Assembly: GCA_947846985.1 (NCBI GenBank)
Contig: CANTUZ010000001.1
Coordinates: 109,447,757-109,511,756, forward strand
Source of the DNA: Fratercula arctica
Lineage: Eukaryota; Chordata; Aves; Charadriiformes; Alcidae
Reading direction: 5' to 3'
DNA: 64,000 nucleotides
The notes under the pieces are model-generated. The model ran no database searches. It saw only the letters and a program-made list of their open reading frames with translations, and had not been told where the DNA came from. Shown piece by piece: positions 23,401 through 38,400 of this stretch (its first letter is position 1; every line of letters begins with the position of its first letter). Both the position numbers and the translations under genes were made by a program.

Positions 23401-26400
23401 TGGAGAAGTGGGTACCAGGACAATAAGAAAAGAGAAGGGTTAAGCAAAATGCATTGCTCACCTCATTACTGCCAGCCTCCTCCATTAGAGTTGTACGTCA
23501 GAAATAGAACCTCTTCTCCATAGTGGCACAAGATATTTGAATGCTGTGAAACAGACAGTCCTAAAACATTGCAGATAACTTCCTGATGTTTTAAAAAAAT
23601 GGAACTTAGTAAATTCCTATCAGCAAAACATTGTTTCTTTTTGTTTTGACAACTTACACTTGTCATTCTGGCTGAAAGATATTGAGTCTAATGACAATTT
23701 TTTTAGATTGTGTCCTTAACCTCTGTGTTTTCCACAGAAAGAGATTATGCAAAACAGTGTTATAAGCACATTGGATTCTGACATTTGAAATAATTTGCTG
23801 TGGTCTGTTATATTTTTATCTAACAGTGAATTCAAGAAGTCATGAATAAATCAGTAAATATATTTCTGATACAGCAAAACACATCTTTCCTTGGATGTGC
23901 ACTACTGTGGGGCAAATGTATGGAGTTTTAAAAAGAAGTGATTTTCAGCAATTATTTAGAATATTTTTCCATTCCATTCTATTATTATTTATAACCCTGT
24001 AACAGCATTAGCACGTTGATGCTGATTCTGCTGAGATATAAATACATCTTCTTTTTTGGGGCATGCCATCTGGAATCAGAATTCTTTCAAAGAAATGTAA
24101 ATAGCTAGCTTTTTTCCTCACATTATATCTCTAACATTTTATTTTTCTTTTTGGATTTGCAGGTGGCAAAGGAGGGAAAAAGAAGAAAAACAAGAATACT
24201 GCCAAGCCCCAGAAAAATAATGGTTCAAACTGGGCCAGTGTTCCCCTCCCACCCCCTCCCGTACAGCCACTTCCAGGCACAGAGCTGGAACACTATGGGG
24301 TGGATCAGCAAGAAGCAGGGTAATTTTTTTCTTTTTCTTTTGAAGAAAAATCTGTGGTTTGCAGAGATTAGGCTTTTCTTCTTCTTCTTTTTTTTTTTTT
24401 TTTAAATTTTGCTAAGTGACAATATTATTCTGTTTTGTTTAAAAAAGAAAAGAAAAAAAGAGAGCAAGCGCCTTATCCTATAGACTTATCCAAGGCTATG
24501 GAGGAGGAATGTTTGAATAGCTTCTCTTGATAGTGACTGAAGATGCAAATAAAAGTGACCTTGCTTCATCATCATGTAGGGCTTCTTTGCTTACTCATGC
24601 TGAGAAGTATCTCGCTTCACATGTAGCTTAATTGAATTCTGTTGGAACTACTTGCAGATGATGGGACTCAGAGTGAGTAAGGATGACATAATCTGGCTCC
24701 TTGTATTTTTTCTCTACTTTGATGTTTAAAAATATTAGAGCAAACAGAACCAAAAAACCCACGCTAAACTGGATTAATTTTAGAAGATCAGCCAGTGGAT
24801 AATAATCTTCTCATCGACTTCTAGAAGAAATTTCACAGTTGAGGAAGGCATGCCATTTACAGGCCTTTTTTTTTGTTTTTTAAACAACTCTTGAGTTTCT
24901 GGAACCTTAGAGTTATTTTTGGATAGTTTAAGGACACAAATTCACACAAAAAGCATTAAATGAGAGGAAAAAACCATTTCCTGCAGAGAGAACAATCATG
25001 GAATGCTTTTTATAAAGTGAAATTATATGAAATACCAGGTTAGCAAACTCTGGATGAAACTCAGAGTATAGAGAAAAATAGTTTACTGTGGTCGGCTCTG
25101 TTGGAACCTTTGAGAATCAGTGTTCTGTCAGGGACAAATTTCTGCCTATTTAAATACATGGATTAATCAATATTTCCTAAGGATGAAACATAAGTTTTAA
25201 AAATCATTGTAATAGCTTTACTGAATAAAGGTATTTCAAGTGTTATCTCTGCTGTAAGCATGAATTGATCATCACTACTTTTATAATGAAAATTAGAATA
25301 ATTAAATATTAATATTTGAGTTTATACCAAGTCCTTCAACTCTTAAAATTAATAATAATTAACTGTGTAAGTCAGTGGAGTTCCTTTTAAAGTGAAGGTC
25401 CCATCAGGCTGTATTAGAGTTAGAATTTCAAAGCAAATATAAGGGAAAATTAACAACCGTAGTGATTGTAAATGTTGTTTAAATCTCAAGGCAAAAAGTG
25501 CATATAATCATTATGTTCTGTATTCTGTTATAAAAAGTTAAAATAAATTTAAGATGGTTTCACTGTGTAATATTTGTCTTTATCAGTTTATATCCTTAAA
25601 ACACATGTGCAGCCATTTCACTAAAGTAATTATGCTATAGAAGGCAAACAACTTGGATTTTCTTTCAGGACAATGAAATAGCATAAAAGGTAAATGGAAA
25701 TACCTTCTAGAGAAATCCCTTGTGACATAGGGCTTGACTCCTCAGTTGCATAAAGTATCTGTTATTTAGCTGGAAGGAATGATGTTGGTCACCAAGACAA
25801 CACTGGTTATTTAAGGATAAAGTAATCACCAGCCTTCCAGGTTCCCAACAATTCAGATTTAGTTTTTGCTCTTATCATCTTTTGAATTACTCTTCTCTGG
25901 TTTTTGTAATATCTCATTAATAGTGGTTGTAACAAGACGTTCTAATGTGCATTTTACCAAATACAAAAAAATTTTGAAGATTAGAATATCAGTCTTGAGC
26001 TACAGTAATTTGCAACCAACTTTGCTGAACCCAGTGAATCTGCAATGCCCGTAATTCCTGAGGATGTATCCAATACTAGTGGTCATTCTGTATTCAAGGG
26101 TTGATCTTGTTTCTGTGGTTTTCAACATGCTAAAACGGAATGAATCATGGACAGCATTCCTTATGTTACCTTTAATATTGACACATTGGGTTAAAAAAAA
26201 AGCAAGCAATTTTTTTAAACCTTTTTTTTTTTTCTTGATTTGCTTTGATGTATACTATGTATGACAAGTTCAATGTGTTTTAATTTTAGAATTAATTGCA
26301 TGCAGACATAATTATATTGTGAATTACAATTGAAAAATGAACTTCCTGTCAAAAAAACTGAAGACTTTAATAAAGTTCTCATAATGTGATATGAAAGGTG

Positions 26401-29400
26401 AACATTCAGAGCAATAAAACAAAGAAGTTGGCATCTAAACAGAAACTTATTTTTCTGTGCATGTCTTCCTATAACTCGTGAATTCAAGTGTGAGTTTCAC
26501 TGGCAGGAGTATCCCAAATAAACTAAACAATTTGGACACCTTATTTTGCTTACTAGAAATTAACACTAGTGGTCTATTAGCTTATAAATTGTAAAATAAA
26601 ATCCACAATAGCAGTAGGTGAAAAAAAAGTCACCTAACATCCAAGCAGACATTATTTGTAATGTGGTAGCTTTTAGGATGTCTTAAACTCCTATTTAGCC
26701 TGTGTAGAAAGTCTGTTCATACTGTTGTTTTGCCAGCAAACTCTTTTCTGTGAAACTGTTCCCTTTTTGTGGTCTTCTACAAACTCTGAGCTTGTTCCGT
26801 GTTGTCTCCCTTAATTTTCTCTTGTACATACTGCAGAGTTTTTGAAGTTTCTCTTTTCCTGTAGTAGCTCCCAACCAAGCATGTTCCCTTTCCCATCCTT
26901 GTCAGAGAAGATGCTTGTGCTTGGTTTTTATCTAATAAATTTGGCAGTAAGGAAAGGCTTATTACTTATTCATTATCAGCTACTCATATTTTTTCACCCA
27001 TAATATACATGATCTTGAGCCAACCCCAGTCAAGGCAGTCTTCATATTGTTATCATCGGTTATTTTTATTTCTTACTGTTGATTACACCTTGAAATGGCA
27101 TATTACCTCTGGATGTCAATATATTCAATAGTGATTTTCGGTCTTTCAAAAAAGTAAAAATGATAATAGCTTTTACATCAAAAAATCCTTTCTGGCAAGG
27201 TCTAGAGAGGCCTTGAGGAAGCTTTCTTCGTTGCAACAATGTGTGTAATGTTATGGAATATAACATTATAGAATATATATGTGAATTGTTATAGAATGTG
27301 CCCCTTCTCTATCACCTCTATTTTTTATTTTGAAGAAAAAAATCTATCAGTGTAATGAACCAGGCTTTTTAATAGCAAAAGATTGCTATAGAATAAAAGT
27401 GCTGAGAATAGAATAAAAATTATTAGAAACATGTTTGTTAACCAGAATTTATTAGGGACTTAATTATCATGAAATTACTATCAGAGGTCCCTAGTGAAGT
27501 TAAGATGCTTAGATTTTAATAAGAAGTACTTGAAAAAGGTTGCATTTTCGCCAAGTTGATTTTACTCCAAAAACCAAGCAGAACGTGGATGTGACCAATA
27601 TTCACCATGCTGGTTCCAGAAGTTTCAATAACTGTGTTATTTATATGAGGTGTAGTTGCTATGTAGTCTGTTAGGTTGGTTAGCTTTTTCTTGCAGATTG
27701 TTTTTTTTGCAAAATGCAGGTTAGAACTGGCGGCTTTTCGATCATCTTACATTATGACGACAGAAGTTCTTGTACCTGAGATCTTGAATCTCAATGTCCT
27801 GAACTTCAGGCTTAGGCTCCTTTCCATTTCAAACAAAATCTACGTAAAGATACGGGACTTGTGCTGCATCTTTTTACTAAGGAATCTTTTTTACTAAGAA
27901 GTCTTTTTACTATCAAGCTGAACATTTGGGGATTTGAAGCAAGTAGGGTCAAAAGGTGAGCAGATCCAAAGCTCGTTTATGCATTACTGAAAAGTCACTA
28001 GGGAGTGTCTTTCTGCCCTGTCCCTTTTAAAGCAGAAGCCATTATACCAAAGCATGAGATTGAGAGGGTAAAAGGAAGTGACAGAGCTGTTGCACTATAC
28101 ATTTTTAGCAGCACGAGTTAGGATGGTCCCTTCAACCTTGGGTGGCAATGTCACGAGTGAATATGGCAAGAAAAGACAAATTAGAAGCTAGTCGTATCTT
28201 AATTGTCTCCTGGGAAATTGAATGTGTATTATATATTTTCTTAAATATCTGTGTTACAAAAATGGTAATGATCAATCACTCAAAAGCTCCTAAATGCCAA
28301 GTGTTAAGATACAGCATTTATTTGCACAGCTGTACATGTATGTATGTTTGTGTATCTATGTATGGTTATATCTAGATACAGATTTAAAGTGATACCAGCC
28401 TTAATTACCAGATACGTCTTCCACAGAGTTTTGGATGATTAAGCCAGGTTGTTTTAGCTATCCTGAATCTGCGCTTTTAAATATAGGCTACAGACTTTTG
28501 AATAAGGAAAAAGTAGTTTAGTTAATTTTAGAAGTCTTTGGGTTTTGCTTGAAGTAAATGTTCTGTTCATAATACAGGTTTTGAAACTTCTCTGTCTCGG
28601 TGTTCCCAGCCTTTTTGAAACCCAGCTTCACACTTGAGAAAATTAGCAGGGATTCATTTTTCTCTGGGAAATTGATAATTCCTTCCAAATCATAAGCCTT
28701 AAAGGAGTATTTTTAAACTGGTTTGAGAAATTAACTGTATAACGCAATCCATTGCCTGCCTGCATTGCAGAAAAGAGGGATGTACCTTGTCAGCTGTATT
28801 TAAAGGTGGAAAGAAGACAAAGTGACTTAGATGATGCTTGGGGAATGGCCTTTAGAGTGTGAGATGGTTTGACAGTGAAGGAGCTGTGAGAGCTTTTGGT
28901 TGTCTGGTTGCCTTTTGAAGAGAGTCGTCTATCCTGAGGTATTCTGGAATACACTGGGAGTTAAGAAGAAATATGTGCAGATGCTCAAGGGACTGCAGAC
29001 CGACTGGGTGTTTTGAAGTTGGGAAGAGCAGACAGTGTTGAGATTTGAGTCATGTGATCATCAGCAAGAGCTGTGCACGACTGAAGTTGTGTTCAGATTA
29101 GGGAGTTACTCTGGGGAGATAATGCACAAGGAATGACCACAGTCACTAGGGTTTATGTGTCTTGAGAGATGCTGGTGTCTCTAAGGAACGAGCTCCTGGG
29201 ATGATACTGTAATACACACTGAATTGAAAGGCACTGTGATAAGGACAGAGACAGAAAAGGACTGACTTGCTGGCAAAGCTTGCATAAGAAGTGGTAATAG
29301 AATATAAAGCTTCTCTACTAACTCTGGTCAGATGTAGCATTACCTCTTACGCCTTTGGTATAAGACTAAAAATTGAACCACACAAACCTATCAGAACAAG

Positions 29401-32400
29401 TCTTATATATGAAGAGGGAAGAATTTGGCACTGAAGAATATTGATAGCTGTTAATCTTTTAATTGACTTTGGGCAGGTGTGTTGAATGTGTTCAGAAACT
29501 TAGCACTGTCTAGGTAAGTCCCAGTAAAGATTGGTTAGGAGGTGGGGTGCTGGCAGAGCTGTCAACATGTGCGCTAGTGTGTCTTATCAGCTGGCGCTGT
29601 GACATAGCATATGCTTAGGGTCAGTGCTGCTGTGACATGAATGTATTATACCTCATAGTAGATACGTATACGCAGTGTGGAAAGACCAGAATTTATGTGG
29701 AAAGTGTAGCTTTTTATTTAAGCTACAAAATGAAAGCAAATAGTAAATTTATGGACAAATAAAGGGGAGGATGGGAGTAAGGAAATGCATAAGTACAACT
29801 ACGTAAAGCTTGCTCTGCCTTTTAAGAATGCCGCTCTTTTCATGTTTGGGTCAATTTTCAACATGTTCTCCTCCGTTAATGATCCAGGAAGTGAGTGAGT
29901 TCATTTTTGTTGTTGATTGTGGCGTAGCATTATCTAATCACCATTAACAAATGTGATAATGGAGCAGTAATTTTTTTGTTGCACATCTTGTTCAAGTTGC
30001 TTAGCTGTTGTGGGAAAAACTGAACAGTCTCGGTAAGGAGAATTTAAGCAATTTTGACCCTATTCTCAATAAATGTTAAAGCTGACATTGCGTGTGAGGG
30101 TTCAAACTATAGCAGAACTCCTATATACCTCTCTACTGAACAGCAGAGATGAGATTTGATATATATTAAGTTTACTTGGTTTTTATTTTAGATATGACAG
30201 TGATGGTTGGTGTCCGCCTTTGCCAGTTCAGACCTACCTACATCAGGGCATGGAGGATGAGCTTGAAGAAGATGATGATCGCGTTCCTACACCTCCTGTC
30301 CGAGGAGTAGCTTCATCACCTGCGATCTCCTTTGGGCAACAGTCGACTGCAACGCTCACGCCTTCTCCACGAGAGGAGATGCAGCCAATGCTTCAAGCCC
30401 ACCTTGATGAATTAACTAGGGCTTACCAGTTTGATATAGCAAAGCAGACATGGTAAATGTTTGAAGGGGGCATCTGTGGTCTGGGAAATGAAAGCATAAT
30501 AAGTAATTTATTCCATGATGATGTAAATATCAACTGTGTTCAACAAGATTTCAGTAATGTTTCCAAAGCAGTGAAATGGAAGAAGAAATAGCAGAACTGT
30601 ACAGTGTGAAGGCCTTAAACATTAGTAGGTGCTTTTTAAACCATTATGTTTGGTAATATGTTAAATCTTGTCTAAAAACACGTAAAAATAGTATTCCTCT
30701 GGAGTTTTACATATATTCAACTAAGTAGTTAACACCTACCTACTGACAACTCTTACACAGTTTGGAGTACTCTCTTTTCAGGCTAGCAAAAGATATAATT
30801 TTTTTAGGATTTTTCAAAAACATTGAGGTCCTAAATTCCTGATTAAAAATAATGCTAGTCACCTGAAATAGCAATGTAGCAGCTTTTACCTTGTGTTTCA
30901 TGAGAACGAAGCATTTGGATCTCTGCCCGTAATTTAAATCCCAAGGAAATTTCTTATTCATAGGGAAAAACCCCAGAAATAGCAGGAAGGAAGTTGTTAG
31001 AATGTACAAAAAGGATCTAGTGTTTTAGAGTGCTTTATGCCTATTTAAGGGAAGAGCAAGCAAATACCACAGTAACATTTCCCCTGCAAAACAAACAGAA
31101 GCGATCTCTTCAGGGACTGAAAAAGAACTTGTCAACTGCACCAGGCTGGGGATACAGTGAAGGTCAGTTGCTTTCTGGATGTTCCCTAAGCGGCAGTTGT
31201 CCTTTTACAACTTTTCTATCCAGACAAAGCCCGCGAATCTCCGAGGAGAGGAGCTGAGCTAGTTACCGAATGGCACGCTGCCAGCAGAGGAGCAGCCTTT
31301 CTTCGCTGGTAAATAAAGCCACAAAGTTATTCAGCTTGAGCTACCATAAATAGATCAGGCAGGTAGGCAGGCAGTGCCAAATCAAAGCCAGCTGTTTTCC
31401 CTGGACGCCGTGGAAGCCTGGAGGCTTGTCTGCAATCTGCACTCAATCAACAGGGTACTTTGGTCCCGCCGCAGCACCACGCTGCCAAGCACAGACCCCG
31501 GCCTGCCTGTGGGACAGACCCAAATCCCAGGCAGCAGCTAGACCTGGCCTATTGAAGGTAAAACACTTCTGAGCCGGCACACAGATGCACACCCTGTCTG
31601 CGCTGCATGGCTGCTGCATTTTGCAGCTGTTACCCTTTCGACACCCTACAAACCACGGGTGCCAGTCTGGGAGCAGATAACGTAATAGGACTCTGTAGCA
31701 AAGCCTCTTGCGGCTGAAAGGAAAGGTCTTGCTCCCTTTCTGGAGAAATGCAAATTGATTGGAAACTTTCATAATGTGCTTAGGAATATACAGATTTTAA
31801 TGTTGCTCTTGTGTAAGGTCACAGTAATTGAGCCTGAAACTCCGAAAAAAATATAGAGGAAATAAACTGTATTTTCATGCTAGAACCTTATAGTAGGCAT
31901 TGGGATAAATATTGAGAGTCGCAAATACAAATTATTTTTGCAGTAGCTGTGACATGGAGTTGTTTAATGCGTGGCTGGATATATATCATGCTGTTCAGCA
32001 AATGGTGTTCAAAGTCAGTGGAAAGTCCTCCATTGTCTCAAGTGGGAAGGAAGAGCTCGTAGTTTTCTTTTCACAAAGTCAGCCTGTCCCCCTTCTGTAG
32101 AGAGGGAGGGGGAGGAAACAAAACAACAAGATGAGACCCATCAGATAGGTTACTGTACGAGTAACAGAAGAGAAATACAGAGACCAGCCAACTAGAAATT
32201 TAAGAAAGAGCACATTAGAGATTACTGGAAAAGTACATAATCATTATGGCCTTGATCCAGCAAATCACTTAAGTATATGCTTAACTACAAGTACATGAGA
32301 AATTGACTTCAATTGTTCTATCACATGCTTAACATTAAACATATACTTAAGTATTTTGCTTGATTTGGAGCTAATCACACTGTTTATTGAGGGTTAGTTA

Positions 32401-35400
32401 GATGGTAGTGCCCTTTAGGGCAGTGTTCTGAACACTGCATAGCTAAGAACCTCGTGTCCAGACAGAAAAGTATTCAAGAACTACTGATCAGAAGGGGGTT
32501 GTATATCAGAAGGGAAGCATTTGCTCTGCAAATGAGCTTCAGAATAAGCAATAATTTAAAACCTGCACAAAGGTGGAGAGAGATTCCAGTGGTACATAAC
32601 ATTTACTGTGACATTCTCAGATCCGATAGATTTACATTATGAAAAATAAAAAGCTGTTTGAATAAAGAGAATTACTGCACTTATCAAGTGTAGGCAATAA
32701 TACAGCACAACATTTTCAGTGAAAATATATTAGAGCTAGGAAACCGAACAGGTGACAGTTGTAATTTTTTCTGTTATGTCCAAGCAAGAGACCAGCAGAA
32801 TCCTGGATGCCGTCCAGAGCGCTGCCGATTTGAATCAGGTCATGACACCTCATGAACAGCCACCCAACGGGTTCCCGCATGCCTAAGTTAGCAATTTCAA
32901 GCGTGGGACATGCTCTCATGCCAAGGCCAGTCATGCCTGGGTCCCCTGGCACAGCTTGCTGTGTACCTGTAGTGCTGTGGAGAATGCTGCATTGAAAGCT
33001 GATGGTTGTTCTTTTCCTCTCTAGCCTCTCAGAGACCACACAAATGAAACAGCAAGTCCCGTGCTTGCCTTTGGCCATTTAGCTATCCTGTGGGTGCTTT
33101 TTATCTTTGTTTTTCTTTTTTTAATTGTAATTGCTGCATGCAGTAATTTCACATATGCATGCCCTAATACTGCTGCAATTAAATCAATTCAAATACTTGG
33201 AATAATGCAAAATAAAAAAGGCCTCAATGATAATAGGTTCATTGGACTTGAAAATTTCTTCTGTCCCACTGGTCATTTCCTCCTCTTTAGGGTGAGTTCT
33301 ACTTCAGGGCATTGAGTCTGTTTAAGCAGAAGGAATGTAATTTAATTTTGGCTCAAGGTGTGATTTGCAAGGTGGAATATTGTGTGAGGCACTTATATGC
33401 TAGGTTGGCTTTCAGAATTGTGTTTTCCGTGAACTTCCTACCTGATTTGTGTAGCCTCTGTGTTCATTGTTCCTCATCTGTAAGGACAACCTTGACCTTC
33501 CCCATCTTACAGGAGGGGAAGTGTGTATAAGACTGGAATGTGCACAGGTACTCTGGTATTAGAAGCTATGGTGAATAACTGAACTGACTTTTCTTGAGTT
33601 TGACCTAACAAGCATGTTTTGTAAATCTGCTTCAGGACTTACTGAAAGTCTTGTCTTCTATTGACCATGGGGTACAAAGTCTCATCCATTCTGATGACAT
33701 TTTCCTGTTTGTTTGTGTAGGCACATCCAAAGCAATACACAACCTCCTCAGGCTCCAGTTCCGCCCCTAGGATACGTATCTGGAAACCTTATTTCAGACT
33801 TGGAAACAGATGTTCCAGAAGATGATGATGATGAGGATGATATTGAAGAAGAAACTGTAGAAATCAATAGGCCACTGAGAGGTCTAGAGCATACTCCAGG
33901 CTCCAGTATGGACAATCTAGACAGCTCTGTGACAGGTAAGCAAACTCAGTTAACAGTGACACCAATTTGTTCCTAACGGTAAAATACGTCATCAATCAAA
34001 CACTTTCTAAGTGAAAATTTATTCCGCTCTATTTCTGTAAAATTTAAAATGTGTTAATATTGAACTCTAAAGTTAAAGAAGGATTTGAAAATACTTTGCT
34101 TTGCTGCAAAATGATAAGAAAATTCATGAATTTTAAAAAGCTTTAAAGACTTGAAAGAAAACTCAATTATATCCTAGCTTTCATGAAAAGTTCACTCTAC
34201 TGGAGAAGCAAGCCAGTTACACAAGAAAGAGGGGGAAGACCTTGGCTTAGGAATACGTATTTCATAAATCAGGAGCAGCATAAAAATGTTATCTTAAAGC
34301 ACTTTTAGATATTCTGCTGGGTAAATGCTTTCACAGATGAACACAGGGAAGTTAAAAGACTTCAGAATAAGTGTAGTTAGATGAGCACAACATTTATTTG
34401 TAGAGTCACTACAACATTTATGTAGGAAATTGTGTATTTTGAACCTACTTTGTATTGCTGAATGTAGTAATTGTTCCTTTTCAGTGAAGACATTTAATTA
34501 TTCTGACACTCCTTCCTTCACTGCTTCCTCTCCTTTGCATGCCTTGGAAAGTTACAACAGGGATCATCAAAGGGGACCTAGAAAGGCATGCTGAACTAAT
34601 GCACAGAACCTGAATGAATGAAATTGCTGTTGATGAAATGTAGGCAGTGAAAGATATTTTTTGAAAAATACAGATTTTTATATGGACATAATGAACTTTT
34701 TGTAGGTGTCAGCATATTTCTCTTTAGGTTAAATTTGAGCCTCTATATACTATACTGTATCCGTAATGTACAGCTTTACTGGAGACTCAAATGTACATAG
34801 TGTCCATACTTCATAAAAGCTAGTGGCTGCTTCTTCAGTCTTTGATCTCAGAGGAAGAACACTGATTGTTAGTTGTACTTTAAGGGCGACTCTCTCAGTA
34901 CAATTTACTACCATAGCACTGCTAAATTTCAGCTCATTGTCCTGGACCTTTGAAATTCCAAGGATTTTGCACCCTTACTTAAGCATTGCTATTCTGAAAA
35001 CACTGCAGGAATTTGACAGTGACAGAGCAACAATACCTATAATTTTCTTCCTTTTCCCTTGTTGAATTAAATAGTGTGTAGCTTAATCCCACTTTCCAGG
35101 TTTTCCTTCACTCTAGGGCCAGGCTGTTTGCCAATCTAATTAAGATTTAAGAATTGTGTCTCTGCTGCTGTGATTTGAAATCCGGATCCGACTGAAGGCC
35201 GTAGAGTTAAAGTTTAAATCCCTGAATTGAGAAGGTTAACTTATTAGTGCATGAGTACGTTAAGTCACTTTGCTTGAATTTCTAGTGTAATCTCCTTCGG
35301 GCTGTAATTCTGCATATTTTTGCATATCTCACTAATGGCTCAGAAGCCTTTCCATTAGGAATGCAGTAAGGGTTTTGCACTGGTAATACAGAAATAAATA

Positions 35401-38400
35401 AATAAATAAATAAATCAGGTGGCTATATATTTTCCATTTGGTATGTATTAATATGTCAATGTTGATGTATCCGTAAAGCAGAAAATGAATGTTTTCCACA
35501 TTTGCATTTTCACCTAATATTTTGGACCACCCTACCTAGTGCAAAATAAGGAATGGCTGCATTTCTGCTCCAATTCGTAGACATTTGTGCTTATTACGAT
35601 TTCTCCTTTTACGAATAACATTCAAGCTTCTAATAGTTTTCAATCTTGTTTAATTATTGCATTGTTAAATGTTTAATTATTGGAGTGTTAAAAACTTCCT
35701 GGTGTATTTTTTTTGGAAGAAACTGGGCAGAACCTGGTAATCTAGGCTGGGAGTGTACTTAAGGTAATCTAAATGCACTCTCACTCATTTCCACCGCTAT
35801 CTTGATGTGACCTCATCTAGCTGAAAATTAAGGTTTTTCTTTTGCTTTTTCTTGTTTAATTGCAAGCTGGATCTGTTCCTTGATCTAGTTCACCGCATGG
35901 CAAGGCGTTTGCCAGCACTGCAGGAAGGGAATGTGCAGCTGGAAGGGAAGCAAAATGACAGGCTGCCCCTATAGCGTCTAGCCAACACTTAGATTGACTT
36001 AAAACAGTTACGGAACTCTAACCTTACAAAAATACAGCCAGAGTGTTAGTGTAAATGATCTGTAAAATGGCAAACTCTCCCAACAACAAAACTGCTTCTG
36101 TTTTCATCAGTTACTATGTAGGTAAAACCTTGATTTTCTGAGGGCTTGTTTTGGGCTTGTATTTTTTCTAGGGGTGGAAGGAAATGGCTTATTATCTTGG
36201 GTGAATTGTTTCAAAAGAGAATTTTAATTTTTGTCTTATCTGTTCCTGTTAGGTCTTCCAGGCTGTGTTTAATGGTGTTAAGGAGGTTATATAACAAATT
36301 GCATTCATTGTTTCTAAGCTGTTTCTCATTCTTTAATTTCATTGCTGTAGAACAACTGTAGAACTGTAGAACAACTAAATTGTTCTTTCTTACACTGAGA
36401 ACATATAAGCTACTTCTTTTCACAGGGCTTGCTGTGACTTAAACCAGCATTTCCCTAGGAATTTATATATCATGTTTTCACTTCTTTAAACATTATATTA
36501 AAAAAATGGAGGCAAATGAGAACAGCTGACCCAGATGAAGCAATGCTTCGGTTCATTTCGAAGCGTGCGCTGTGAGTTCAGTGTTTGCGAGAAATCTAAA
36601 TTGACATCCCTGGGTCCAGTCTTCCTCCAAATAGAGTTGCTGTAGGGTGAGCAGGGCGAGATTCCTCACCCTGTTCTGTTTGCATGCCTCAGCGATGACT
36701 TGAAGATACCCACTCTCGGCATGAAGTGGTACTTTGTTCTTTATGGCTGAGCTGAGACGGAGGTTTTCATCCAATGCCAAATGTGGGATTCTCTGAGGGG
36801 AAAAGCTGGCGCTGTGTGAGCTGAGCTCCAACTGCTAAATTCCTCCGAAACCACAATGTTGCTCCTTTAAAGTGTTTAAAAGTCAGGTTGTCTTCCAGGC
36901 CCTTGAGTTTTAGTTACAGCTAACTGAAGATTCAGACAAGGGTTTAATCTGCGCTATCAAGCTTTTCTCTTTGCAGGTGGCAGAGACATAATGTTGACGT
37001 GTATAATAATGTGAAAGGAAAGGAGGAGTGCGCAGTAACTATATCTTAACATTTTCCAGATATTGCAAAGAAAACGCAAGAAGGGAGGTTTAGATTTGAA
37101 TGTTTATGGGATGGAATATAAAATTAAAGCTGAAGTTTTGCTTCGTTCCCAGCATGGCTTGTTAGGATACCGAATTACTGATTCTGATTTTTTCAAAAAG
37201 AAGAAAACTGAAAAGCAGCTGTAAAACTTGACTTTTAATTCACAATTATTTGGGGCTATTTGTGCTTTCAGAGACACGTTGAAATGTGGTTTTTCTTTTG
37301 CTTATGTTTAATGTTTGGCTTTATAATGAAGTGCTGTGCAAAGTTATGGCATGAATGGTCATGAAGAGTCTGTTATATTCTACTTTAATAGGCTTAATTA
37401 ATTGCATATGATGACTGTATAAGAAATGAATTTGCTTCTCACTGAAATCACCCTAACAACAATAGGTTCTGTCAAATCGAAGTATTATGCTTTTAGGGTT
37501 TTGTTTGCCCTCTCCTTATCTTCTCCTCTCCCAGCACCACCAGCGAAGCTGGTAGTGAGAGCTGTTGTGTCTTCAGTCCTGGTCCTTTTGACTGAGGGGA
37601 GAGATACACCCATTAACTACCATGGAAATTATAACAAGCCCTTTTCTACCTAACTGATACAAACTGATATAAGCAGAGAGATATTATTGTAAACAGTGGC
37701 ACTGCAAAAGGTTAATTTTTTCTTTTTTTCAACAAAATGATATAGATCTGAAATCCCCGTGTGTTATATAGCTCAGCAAGGAAGAAAATCCCTTATTTGG
37801 CATGTTTTAGTCTTGATTAAAAGAATCACTGATCACTGTCTGTATGGCAAAAGTTGTTCATTCATTGTGTCTGAGCACAAATGGAATAATTCTTGAAAAT
37901 TACACAAAATCATTTTGATGAGCCATATTTTACCATGGCAGAGTTCAATATTTATATTGATTTGCTTAGGAATACCTATTGCAAAAGATTCTATTTGATA
38001 AGCAGTTACACAGTTTGCATTTAACACGAAGAATGTGTTTCATGTATTAAATATGTGCTCAGAAAATAAGAAACTGCTACTTTTTGTATCTCATAAAAAT
38101 GGTAATGCAACAATTAGCAGGGTCATATTATAAAGCACAGACTTTACTCTAGCTTAATGGATCTAGGGATATGCATTCATCAGCAACGATGGATTTAGCA
38201 TAAAACGACATGTAAATGAATTGATGACTGATCATAAATTAATTTTAGTGCTGAAGAAGTAATAGAGACACAGCAAGATGCCACTTTATCATAGTATTTT
38301 ACTGCTCAGCAACATTTGAGCAACTACTTAATGTTCTGTGTGCATTTCTTTTCTAACAGCTTGAATAAATTTGAGAAATTTTTGTGCCTTCCAGCAATAT

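Noticed and set aside
32716..33078. 120-codon minus-strand open frame
   Set aside because: No recognisable domain. It overlaps a stretch that looks non-coding and regulatory.
36553..36831. 92-codon minus-strand open frame in a GC-richer stretch
   Set aside because: No family recognised, no splice context or promoter seen. More likely chance or a non-coding element.
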